Below, piece after piece: positions 1 through 12,400 of a stretch of 64,000 nt of DNA. The notes beneath the pieces are model-generated. The model was not told where the DNA came from. It was given only the letters and a program-made list of their open reading frames with translations, and did no database searches. The translations under genes were made by a program, and so were the position numbers. How positions within the stretch are numbered: position 1 is the first letter of the stretch; every line of letters begins with the position of its first letter. This DNA comes from Leguminivora glycinivorella (taxonomy: Eukaryota > Arthropoda > Insecta > Lepidoptera > Tortricidae): NCBI RefSeq assembly GCF_023078275.1, contig NC_062993.1, positions 2,107,252 to 2,171,251 on the forward strand, given 5' to 3'.

Positions 1-121
1 CTTTCATGAAGAGCCAATGCCAAGTGATTGGTTCGCCAATGTGTAAACAGCGGCTCTTATCTTGGCCAAGGGGTTTCACAAAGGGCTGGTGGAACCGTTG
101 GCCATGTGTGTACAGGGGCCA
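1..121. repeat. 121-bp repeat, partner of 34840-34960
   Basis: See the partner entry. This copy begins at the window edge and may continue to the left. Confidence 0.9.
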
Positions 122-357
122 TAAGACATTTGTTTAAACGCTGCGATACGAGCAAGAAAAGAAACATTACTGATTAGTTTTTACAAATGGTAACCCAAGC
201 CTGTCAAACAACAAAAAATTGCAATATATTTATTTAGTGCGTTGCCTGTGCCTGAATTTGTTATTTGATAAAAACAATTATAAAAGCAATAAGAAAGCCG
301 CATCTTTACAGTGTCTAAATGTAATTAATTACAATTTAAACATAAATTCATTTCAAT

Positions 358-444
358 ATGGCTCATTTACAGTACATGCCGGGTGATCCCCGGTTAGTCG
401 ATCAATTAGTTTATGAGTTAAAATCTAAAGGAATCTTTGATCAA
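358..444 (+). CDS. BOD1L1: BOD1L exon 1
   Basis: This exon encodes 29 residues beginning MAHLQYMPGDPRLVDQLVYE and ends in phase 0 at a consensus GTAAGT donor (445). It carries the first part of the Shg1 domain and is too short to be caught by simple ORF listing. No other start codon is needed, because the domain begins right after this ATG. The upstream 1-357 holds no clear TATA box. Confidence 0.8.
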
Positions 445-3400
445 GTAAGTTATTTATTAAGTTTCTTACGTTTGATTCTATAAAACGCACAATAAATATG
501 TATAAACTAGTCCACTACACTTATTATTCAAGTTTCTAACACTAAAATCGATCATTAGTAACTTCAATCGTAAGTTTTACAATCTGAGATCAATAATTTC
601 TCCATGTTGTGTTTAATCGAACTCCTCTATTTGAAGTCGAAATCTAAATTGATGTGCTTTCCGAGTTCACAACAACGCGGATACCATTTAAGCCTCATAT
701 TTTGCTATCGTTATTGAATTTAATAACGTGTGGAAAGTAGTAAGAACAGGGCATTTCCTCCATGTTTTTATTATTTTGTTGACCACTCTGCCATTATAAT
801 ACAAATGAGATAAGAGGGCATCTCACAAGTGTAATGATAAGACTAAAAGGTGTTTAATATGTTATGAAGCACTTGAAAACCAGTTAAAAGCTATTAAAAG
901 CTTATAAGTTATTAAATTGTCTTCAAAACAAGATAATGCATATTTCAATATGTGGTCCAACATTTAAACTTGGTTATGTATTGTTTAAAAACTCTACTAC
1001 CAGTTTGAATAGGAGAAACCAAAAGTATAATAATATATCTAGTAAACATTTTAGGTTACATTAATTGGCCTTGAATGATTTTACAAACAAACATGTTTTG
1101 TTTCTTTGTTTGATTCATAAGTGTTTTAAGCAGTTTGTAAAAAAAAGTTACTGTAATTATTCTTAATTGTGTGGTATTCTATTCTGTATTATATTCTAAT
1201 GCAATACTAAACTATGGAATCTAGGTCAACTTTAAGAGTTTTAATATGCATACTAGTGGTAAAGAACAGTGAATACTGAAGAAAATTTAAAAAGATTCTA
1301 TAAAACCTAAATTTATATGCATTTTAGATGCGTTCCCACCAATAATAAATTAAAAAAATAACTCTCCGGGAGCAAGTTAAATGCTCACTGAAGGCTCCTT
1401 ACAATTTTTTATTACGTAAACTATAATAAAATTTTACAAGTTTTGCTTATTTATAATGCTTAGATTTCTTCCTATCTGTCTAATATAATAGGGAACTTGA
1501 CTATACTTAAAATTAAATATTTTATATATAAAGCATCAGATAATTATAAGAAAACGTCAATAGAAGGTATTTTAAAATCAAATTTCTATAATGCGTAAAG
1601 AAACTGAGTTGACCGTGATGTCACTCAATTCAATTTCATATGAATTCCATATTAGCAAGATGTTGAAATTTCTTTTGACAATTCTTAAAAAGAAGCTGAT
1701 TTGACTAGGAGGCAAGTAGCCTATAAAAAGACATGTGAGTGTGCATGTTAAAACATCCCACTTTGTTGATTGCTATAAGGCCCCTTTGTCAGTTTATTCA
1801 TAATATCTGGGCGACCGAGCTTCGCTCGGTTCTATTTGAATATATCACGTCTTTAGATAAAAAAAACTCATTTTCTTTCAAAAAATGTATTTTCTGGCCG
1901 GGATTCGAAACCCTGACACCTACGATCTATCTGCGTACATTAGACCGACCTCGTACGACTGAGCTAAGCGGAATCGATGCGCGCGCGGCGAAATTAAAGA
2001 CCATATTTTACGTTTACTAACGCGAAAGAAAAACTCATGAAAACTCGAAAATTCGCGTTTTCCGGGATCTAAGGCTACGCTAGATCGATTTTTCACCCTC
2101 GAAAACCTCCACATAACAAATTACGGCGAAATCGTTACAGCGGTTTCCGAGATCGTCGGTATATATAAATAAATAAATAAATATACAAGAATTGCTCGTT
2201 TAAAAGTATAAGATAAAGATGCAAGTAAATTTCGCCTTAATGGTAACTGACAAAGTGGGAGATTTACTTGTATCTTTATTTTTTATTTTTTTATACCACA
2301 TCAGTGGCAAACAGTTATACGGCCCGCCTGATGGAAAGCTGTCACCGTAACCTATGGACACCTGCAACTCAAGGGGTGTCGCATGTATCTTTATATGAAT
2401 AAACTGACAAAGCGGCTTTATAGCAATCAACATAAATAAAATATAACCACAAAATTAAAATTTTGAAAAAACCCCCGACCTCGACATAGTGGACTGATTT
2501 TCATGAAACTTAGCTAAGAACACTCCCGACTAACTCAGCTTGCAGACAAAAAAAAACTAAGTCTAAATCGGTTCATCCGTTCGAGAGCTACGATGCCACA
2601 GACAGACAAACAGACAGACGGACAGATAGACAGACAGACACGTCAAACTTATAACACCCCGTCGTTTATGCGTCGGGGGTTAAAAATGGAATGTTTTCAT
2701 GTGCACACTCTCATATAATTGGTAAATTCCATAGTTGTAATTCAAACGGAAGTACTTGCTATATGTTTTTTGCGGCATAAGTGCAATTCCCGTTAAGTTT
2801 GTACATTTGGATCACGTCTCCGATTTTGATAAAAATTGGTAGGCGGATAGAGTCCATGATGCTGAGCAAAATCCGCTAGGTTTCCCAAAATGTCCTATGT
2901 AGTTTGTATGAAACCTTCCTTTTTTGTTACCAGATTTCGATACATTTTCGGTAACAAAAAAGGAAAGTTTCATACAATCAACCTAGGACATTTTGGGAAA
3001 CCTAGTGGATCTTGCTCAGCATCATGGACTCTATCAGCCTACCAATTTTTATCCAAATCGGAGACGTGATCCAAATGTACAAACTTAACGGGAATTGCTC
3101 ATAAACGGTCCTATCTATTTTTTTAACCAGAACCTTCTTGTACCAGATTGTTGCATTTAAAAAAAATATCATTTATTTCAGACCTTGAGCCCATATTAAA
3201 ATACAACAAATAACACAAATTAAATTAAAATGAAATGTAAAATTAAATTAAATTAGATGTAAAATTAAATTAAATTAGATGTAAAATTAAATTAAATTAG
3301 ATGTAAAATTAAATTAAATTAGATGTAAAATTAAATTAAATTAGTGGTAAAATTAAAATTAAAACAAAATAAATGAAAACTAAATTACTGTCTATTGGAT

Positions 3401-6400
3401 ATTTACATTTATGCTATTTGGCCCATATATGGGAGACTGGTGCATGTACTGACAACCAGTGTCCCATAAATGGACCGTCAATCCTGTCAGCGATGGCTGC
3501 CAGCATTTGAGGCGTGTCCACAGACTTGCACCAGTTATATCTACCTTTAGCATTTCTGGTCTCACTCTAGATCAGTTGAACACATTTCCACTGAAAAGCG
3601 TCGTACGATACACGTGTGAGGAGGCAATTTGTAACTCGTGTTAATTCGGTTGTGTTTTAATTTATGGCCACAAGTGTTGAATTTCCTCTTTTCCGCACTT
3701 GTATCGTAATGTTCGTTGTCTCGTGTTTCCAGTTCCGCAAAGATTGTATCTCGGACGTGGACACGCGGCCGGCGTACCAGAACCTTCGGCAGCGCGTGGA
3801 GAGCTCGGTGGCGCTGTTCTTGTCTCGGCAGACCTGGAAACCGGACCTCAACAAGAACCAGCTGCGCGAGAAACTCAGGAAGCATATACTTGAGTATGTA
3901 ACTTCTTACCCCATTATATTAAGTTACTAATTAGTTCAAAAGTGTTTTGTCCCTTTGTATCATGTTCACTTACTAAAAAATTAATCGGTCGGGCAAGCAC
4001 GATCGCGTGATAAAGTTTATCACGCTATGCCGTCCTTTTCGCACTATTTGTAAGTGCGGTAGTGAAATATGATTGTCTGGTAGATATCGCTCTTTAGCGA
4101 TAAGACCGCCTGTTGTCTGCCTCTATTTATAATCATTTGTTTTGTCTCCACTGTATCTTTTGCTGAGGTGTGCCAATAAAGAGTATTCTATCTTCTATCT
4201 ATCTATGATAATTTGATATGTTTAAGAGTGGCGCTTTGGCTTATTTATACGAGCTAAGTACAATAAGTAAAACTAGTTGAAATAAAATCATAGTAAACCG
4301 TCTAGGCCAGTTGCTTCAACCACAATTAACAGACAAGTCAACTTCACGCAGCAGAATTCTATGGAAAATCACATACAAAAGATTTACGAACGCTAAAATC
4401 GGTGTCAGACAGTTTGGTGCAACTAACTTTATTAAGGGCCCCCCACATCTAGCGTCTCGCGAGCGTAGCGTTGGGCCAACTGTATGACAAAGCCGGACGG
4501 GGCGTCCAGTTTTCCATACAGTTGGCCCGACGCTACGCTCGCGAGACGCTAGATGTGGGGAGCCCTAAGAGTTTACACATTTACAAATTCTTATTTTAAA
4601 AACCTTCTTGTGGTTTCTAACCCTATGTTTAATTTTATCAACAGTGGCAACTACCTCGAGCAAGGCGTAGAAAGAATCGTGGACCAAGTAGTCAACCCCA
4701 AAGTGGCGTCTGTCTTCATACCGCAAGTAGAAGACCTAGTTTACAACTACCTTGGCATTGCTAGGAAGAAATCTACCCCGGAAACATCCAATGATAAAGG
4801 AAATTCCTCAACTGATCTACTGCCCACTGATTTAGAAGCTGTCAGTCCTGGATCAGTCAAAAGTGATGATAAAGATGAACAAATGGAAGAATCCAAAGAT
4901 GAAATAATGGAAGTTGATGAAGATAAACTCAAAGAAATTAATATCAATGACATATCTATGCCATCTGATATAGAACCTGAAAAAGAAGCAGACACACAGC
5001 TCTCTGGTATCAGTGATTTGACTTCACATGGTTCTGAAGCGAGTATAGATAAATTAAGCATACCTATGCCTGCTGAAGAAATTAATCTGGAGAACATACC
5101 TTCTCCAGAGAACAGTCCTCCTAAAATTGATTTAGACAGCATTGAGTTACCAAAAGAAGAGCCAGAAAGCATTGAGTTGAAAGATATACCATTACCTGAT
5201 GAGAGCCCGAAAGAAGAGAAAGATCAATACTTTAAACCAATAAACAGTGAAGATGATTCTAGTTCTGAATCGTCTATAATAAGAAACATGTCGCCTCTTA
5301 CCCCAATAAGAAATTTCAATAATGAAAATTCTTGTGACGCACAACAAGCTTTCGATAACGATTCTGATAATAAAAATGATGACAAGAAAGAACCTAATAC
5401 ATTTAGATTTACTATTGATGCGAAATCGCCTGAAAACAGTTCTGACGTCAAAGACATTAAACCGGAAAAAGAAGAACAGACAAATTTGGCGTATCAATTT
5501 AATGAGCAAGTTAATATCAACACATTTAATACACCTTTATATGATGACAGTTCCAACAGTCATAACTTACAAATCGATTATGAAAGTGATGCTAATAGCA
5601 AAACTAATTTGGATAAAATACCTTTCCCCGATGATCCTACTTCAGAAGATTCTAAGAAAGAATCAACAGATGAAAAAAGAAGTCACAAGAGCTCACACAG
5701 ATCTAGAGATTCCCATAGACATAGTTCTAGCAGCAAAGATAAAAGAACCGATTCGAAACACTCAAGTTCAAAAGATAGAAAAGATTCTAAACAAGACAGG
5801 AAATCTTCTAAAGATGACCAGAGTAAGTCCAAATCTAGTTCTGACAGGTCTAAAGACAAGGACCGAAAAGAAAGTAAAGATAAAGATAAACACAGGAGTT
5901 CTCATAAAAGCTCTAGCAGCAAAGACTCGAAGCATAGAAGCTCAAGTTCCAGTCAAAGGCATTCTAGCAAACACGATGATAAAGACAGAAAGTCGGGTAG
6001 TTCGAGCAGCAAAGATAAAGAAAGGACAGATAAAAGTTCAAAGGATCACAAGTCATCAAGAGATTCTAAATCATCTCGTTCAGATAAGGATAAAGATAAA
6101 AAGAAAAGAGATGATAAAGATAAGGATAAAAAAGATAACAAAGATGACGATCACTACAGTGCGTCAGGCAGAGGAAATCACACACGCCGCTCAACTGATA
6201 GAGATTCCAATGATGGTAGCTCATCTTCTAAAGGATCACACAATCCATCTAGCTCTAAATTCTCTGAAAGCAAAACGAATAAAGGAAGCAGTTCCAAATC
6301 TGACAATACTTCACCGAGCAGCAATTATACAAGCCCCAGTGATAAAGAAAATATACTAAAAGCTGCAAACACAGAAGCTAATGTAAATCAGCCAAAACCA

Positions 6401-9400
6401 GTCAGAGTAGATACACGCTTAGAAATGCCGATGGCGTCACCGCCGCGCCTCCCTTTTGTACCTGACGTGACATTGAAAAAACCTAGATTCGCTGCGAATT
6501 TAGAAGAAGCCAAGCGCCTAATGAAAATGAGGAGATTTTTAGATGAAGAACAGAAGAGAATGAACCAAGAAGCAGCTTTACTTCTAGAGTTCCAAGCAAA
6601 TGTTAGACCAAGTCTCAGCCAAGTGTACTCTAGCGTATCTGGTCCTGAATTAGAATTCGCGTGTATTTCTAATACTTCCGAGTCTCAAAAACCAATTATT
6701 GAAACGAATTATGCTGAGGTTAAAACTATTGAAGAAATAGAATACGCACCTGGTTCTATAGAAATGCAGCTCAGTGAAATGAACAAGGAAACTAAAAAGA
6801 AAAAAACATGTGAAATTAAAGAAGAAACAAAGAAGGAAGACGAAATTAAAGAAGAAGTTGAGACAGCAGAAGCAGATGAAATAAAAATAGTTACGATAGC
6901 AGAAGCAGACGAAACAGAAGAAGTGGTTAAGACAGAAGAAGACGAATCAGAAGACGTAATTAAGACAGAAGAAGTTGTTGAAACAGAGGAAGTTTTTGAA
7001 CCTATTGAATTAAATCAACCCAACTTTGAGGATACGGAGAAGATATTAAACGAGATTTCAAAGAAAGTATACGGAATTGTGGATGACGAAGATGAAGACA
7101 GTGTCAATGATATTTACAGACCAGTGTTGAAAAAGGAAGAAGAAATCACTGAAGGAATTAAAAATGAACACACAGAATTTGAAGTTACAGTTATAACTGA
7201 AGAAATAACTGACAATGACACTGTAGAGGATATTCCTGATAATGAACTAAGATTAGTAATTGAACAAGAAAATGTAGAAGATAGATTCGAATATTTCGCA
7301 GAGCATGAGAAATATAACGCTGAACTAGAACGCGACAAATTTGAAAGATTCCTCAAAACATACACAGCTGATTTAGGCAGCAACAAATTATACCTTATCA
7401 ACTGTGATGCTTACGAAGAAAGCATAATTAAAGAAGTAGCACAAACCCATGGAGATTTCGAAATTATAAACTACCACAAAAATGGTCATATGAATAAGAA
7501 TATAGTTAAAAACGTGAACGTGTCAAACGAAATAGTTTTACCAATAGATAAAAACAACTCGCTAGTGACTTTGAGGTCTCCGATATTTAGTCCGATTAAA
7601 TCTGAGTGCTCCTTTGAACTTTCAAGCGACTATGATGCAAAACTAGAAGAAATGGTAAACAAAGCATCGAGGCAACAGATTATGGAAATAATTCTTGGTG
7701 GAGCGGAACCAGACGAAAGTAAATTAGAGATAGATTATATAGCGGAGGAAAATATTGAGAAGCAAGATGATTTGAAGAGGAAACTCTCGGTGGAGAGCTC
7801 GGATAATAATAATGGGCATGTGCTGAAGCCGAAATTGAGGAAAATTAGTGAATCGGATCAGATTTCATCTACTACTGAAGGTGAGACATTTGGTTTCTTA
7901 TGTTTTTTTTTTAGTTTAATAGCAATTTTGAAATATTACTAAATTTAAAGTAAAATCTAAATCAAATAAATATAACCATATTTAATTTGTTTTTCAAATG
8001 CTATAGCGTGTCTTCTTTTATTATTTTGAGAGGATTTTTAACCCCCGACGCAAAAACGAAGGGGTGTTATAAGTTTGACTTGTCTGTCTGTCTGTCCGTC
8101 TGTCTGTCTGTTTGTTTGTCTGTCTGTCTGTGTGGGTGTCTCTGTGGCATCGTAGCTCCCGAACGGAAGAACCGATTTAGATTTAGTTTTTTTTTTGTCT
8201 GAAAGCTGAGTTAGTCGGGAGTGTTCTTAGCCATGTTTCATGAAAATCGGTCTACTATGTCGCAGTCGGGGGTTTTATCAAAAATTTTCATAAGATTTTT
8301 GCGTTTCTCAAATAACTTGATTTTTTTTAGATTAGATGAGACTATATTTATTATCATGTCATTTCGAAATTTCAAAGGGATATGTACTGAAAAACGTCGT
8401 ACGATACACGTGCGAAGAGGCAATTCGTCACTTGTTTCGATTTAAAACACTCCCTTTGGTCGTGTTTCAATTTATCGCCACTCATTTGGAACTTCCTCTT
8501 TTTCTACTCTTATATAGCAGGATTAAATTATAAATATAATAAAATTCATATATTTAACATTTAGGTAGTCATTGAATATTTATTTTGTCATTTTGCAGAG
8601 ACCCCAGACCCGCTGAACGTGAGTCGGACCAAAAACGTTCGCTCCAAATACTTGGGCAAGGCGCGACGAGTTGGCTTACCCAGGCCTAAGAAGAACGGTA
8701 CGTTATTATTTTTCCCCTCACTAGCTCGGAAACACATTTTTATACTACGTCGGTGGCAAACAAGTATACGGCCCGCCTGATGTAAAGCGGTCACCGTAAC
8801 CTATGGAGGCCTGCAACTCAAACAGTGTCACATGCGCGTTGCCACCCCATTAGAAACGTGTACATTCCCTTTTGCTGTGTTAAATACACAGCAAAAAGGA
8901 GTGTACACACACACACACACACACATGACACACACATGACACATGTTTGTCCTTTAATACCAGCGGGTAAAAACGCATTTTATCCACTAGTGGGTAAAGT
9001 AATTTGACCTTGAATAAAGTCAAATCAACTGCTTTAAGATTTATAAAAGTAGGTGAATCTAGTAATGAAGATGATTTACCACCTGTGGAACTACTGGAAG
9101 CAGTGATAAACGCACTTTTTGCGTTGTAGTTTCCTCGCTACAGTGAGGGGAAAAGTTTTGTGTTACACTCGGGTGCAAATGTATTTTACTTCTCGTGTGT
9201 TAAAAAACTCGCAAGTCCAGGATTCTATTCTCGAACCATTCGCTTCGCTCGTGGTTCAACTATAGAATCCTTTCGGTTGCTCGTTTTTCAATTCCACGCT
9301 CGGCGTTAAAATACAACTTTGCCCCCTTGTATAACAAATAACTATTAGTCATAGGTCCCTCCAAAGAGTAAAGAGATAAGAGAAGAGAGAGAGAAGAGCT

Positions 9401-12400
9401 CCCGTGTAAATATAACCTAACCACAAAATTAAAATTTTGAAAAAAACCCCGACCGCGACATAGTAGACCGATTTTCATGAAACATGGCTAAGAACACTCC
9501 CGACTAACTCAGCTTTCAGAAAAAACTGAATCTAAATCGGTTCGTCCGTTCGGGAGCTACGATGCCACAGACAGACACACACACAGACAAACAGACAGAC
9601 GGACAGACACGTCAAACTTATAACACCCCGTCGTTTATGCGTCGGGGGTTAAAAATGAACAGAAGACAGTCGCTCCCGTGTAAATATAACCTAACCACAA
9701 AATTTAAAATTAAAAAAAACCCCCGACCGCGACATAGTAGACCGATTTTCATGAAACATGGCTAAGAACACTCCCAACTAACTCAGCTTTCAGACAAAAA
9801 AAACTAAGTCGGTTCATCCATTCGGGAGCTACGATGCCACTGACAGACATACACACAGACATACAGACAAACAGACAAATAAACACACAGACAGACACGT
9901 CAAACTTAACTAACTACCCAAACTACCCTTCGTTTTTGCGTCGGGGGTTAAAAATGGCGCACTGCGTCAGAAACCGATCGCAATTGACAACATTTCATAT
10001 TTTTGAGTACTACTTTTTATTGTTTGGATTGCACACAGACAGACAGACAGACACGTCAAAGAGAGAGCAAGCGATTTATAGTTCATCGCGGCTCTTATTT
10101 ACACGGTCGCGACTATCTTTTTAACCCTCGATGCAAAAACGACGGGGTGTTATACTTTTGACGTGTCTGTCTGTCTGTGGGTGTGTCTGTCTGTGGCATC
10201 GTAGCTCCCGAGCGGATGAACCGATTTAGATTTGGTTCTTTTTTTGAAAGCTGAATTAGTCGGTAGTGTTCCTCCATGTTTCATGAAATCGGTCCACAAT
10301 GTCGCGGTCGGAGGTTTTTCAAAATTTTAATTTTGTGTCCCCGTGTGGTGACGGGTTAAGAATTTCACCACCCCCTTTCTTCCCGTGGGTGTCGTAGAAG
10401 TCGACTGTGGGATATGGGTTAAATTGTGGCGTAGACGAGAGGCTAGCAACCTGTCACTGCAATATCATAATTTGGATTTCTTTCAACCCCTTTTTGCCAA
10501 GAGCGCCACTGAAACTTAGTAGTTCATGTGCTCTGCCTACCCCTTTATGGGATACAGGCGTGATTATGTATGTATGTTAATTTTGTGTTAGTTTCTATGG
10601 CCCATAGCCCATCACTTATTCTGGTTGTAAAAGCAAAGAATCCCGATTGAAAATGTACTTTTCTCAAACATGCAATGAAATATTATTTGTGCCGTTTGTA
10701 TATCCGAGGTCTTTATAGAGTACGTCGTAGACGTCACATCGGACCGATAGATGGCGCCATCGTTCGTTGTAAGTCGCTCCGGCGTCACACCGCCGCGATG
10801 TTGGTAGTCCCGTTTTCCCCACCTGCAACATAAGGCTCCTCGCGCCCCGACCCGCCACCAGCCACCCTCATTGTTTCGTCGAACGCCGAAGTGACCGGTT
10901 GTCGCGTATTCCGTTCGAACATTTCGGAATTATGAAATTTTTCAATTTCAATTTCATCCGTCAATTCTTTCTTCCCTTTTAATTTACGCTCGTTCGTCTT
11001 GAATAATGAGATATATTATGCCTCGCTAGCGATCATTATTCGTCTTTCGGGGTTCTCACGATAGAAATGAACGAGCGGTGCTTTATGATTCTACCCACTT
11101 TTTTGTAAGAAAGTTCCATGCTGCAAAAATCGTTACCGTTAATCAGTTTCTTTTTTAAACTATTCGCATTTCCGAGACTAAAGTAGGAAGTGTTATCCGC
11201 GTATTAAAAGTTTCGCGCGAGAATATAAGCGGTAACGTAGGTAAGTTGCTCCGCCGGGGACCACGTGCTCCGGGGACCACGTGCTGCGCGACCTGCGGGC
11301 TGCGGCGGCGGCGGCGGAGGGCGCGGTGGAGGAATACCGCGCTCCAAGGAGGTTTGAATTTCTCCGACGAATGGGTGAGCAGCTTCATATTATTTTAGAA
11401 AGAACAGTTTCCGATTCGGTGCGGAGGATGGCGGACACGTGTCGGCGCCGAAACTTACTGGTAGCGCTGCGATAGCGCCACTGACCGCGGCAGTGTTGTC
11501 CGCCACATCGGCGCCGCCGAAGTTGCGTAGAAGTTGCTTCCTCGTTAACGACCTCTGCGGTGCCGCCGAACAACGTTGTGGCCGCCGCATAGGCGTCGCG
11601 TACGACGCTGTAAGTATGTCTGCTGCTGCCCCGACGCGAGCGCCGCGCTGTTAGTGATCACTGATCAGTCGTCAATACGCAGGCTACCAGCGCGGCCACC
11701 TACGCCGCGAGCCTGCTGAAGCTGTCCACCAATATCGCTGGCCGCCACGCTTATGCTGGCGCCTCGATGGTGATGCAGAGCGTTCGTCTGCCGTGACAAC
11801 GCCGCGATCCCGCTGAAGCTGTCCACCAGTATCGCTGGCCGCCACGCTTATGCTGGCGCCTCGATGGTGATGCAGCGAGCTCATCTGCCGTGACAACGCC
11901 GCGATCCTGCTGAAGCTGTCCACCAGTATCGCTGGCCACCAGTATCGCTGGCCGCCACGCTTATGCTGGCGCCTCGATGGTGATGCAGAGCGTTCGTCTG
12001 CCGTGACAACGCCGCGATCCCGCTGAAGCTGTCCACCAGTATCGCTGGCCGCCACGCTTATGCTGGCGCCTCGATGGTGATGCAGCGCGCTCATCTGCCG
12101 TGACAACGCCGCGATCCTGCTGAAGCTGTCCACCAGTATCGCTGGCCGCCACGCTTATGCTGGCGCCTCGATGGTGATGTAGAGCGTTCATCTGCCGTGA
12201 CAACGCCGCGACCCTGCCGAAGCGGTCCACCAGTATTGCTGGCCGCCACGCTTATGCTGGCGCCTCAGTGGTGATGTAGAGCGTTCATCTGCCGTGACAA
12301 CGCCGCGACCCTGCCGAAGCGGTCCACCAGTATTGCTGGCCGCCACGCTTATGCTGGCGCCTCAGTGGTGATGTAGAGCGTTCATCTGCCGTGACAACGC

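Larger units (their letters stand above)
445..3732 (+). other. BOD1L intron 1
   Basis: A 3.3-kb AT-rich intron. Up to about 1750 I see nothing clear. After that it holds a tRNA-like SINE fragment (about 1893-1972), a LINE-tail fragment (about 2290-2400), a CAGA element (2440-2687), a long hairpin (2781-3100), a 22-bp tandem array (3230-3365) and an acceptor-side repeat (3590-3712). Confidence 0.75.

Noticed and set aside
1893..1972. Possible tRNA gene on the minus strand
   Set aside because: B-box arm carries an extra base and the anticodon stem does not pair well.
4747..5172. 141-codon minus-strand frame opposite BOD1L exon 3
   Set aside because: Antisense shadow of the acidic/Ser tract; Ser/Leu-rich low complexity.
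5322..6359. 345-codon + strand frame inside BOD1L exon 3
   Set aside because: It is a shifted reading of the Lys/Ser-rich repeats; its product is Ile/Lys/Arg-heavy with no domain.
11684..12230. Minus-strand frames of 149 and 89 codons with repeated SDTGGQLQ words
   Set aside because: They follow the 97-bp array, whose period is not a multiple of three; the same peptides appear in every frame in turn.
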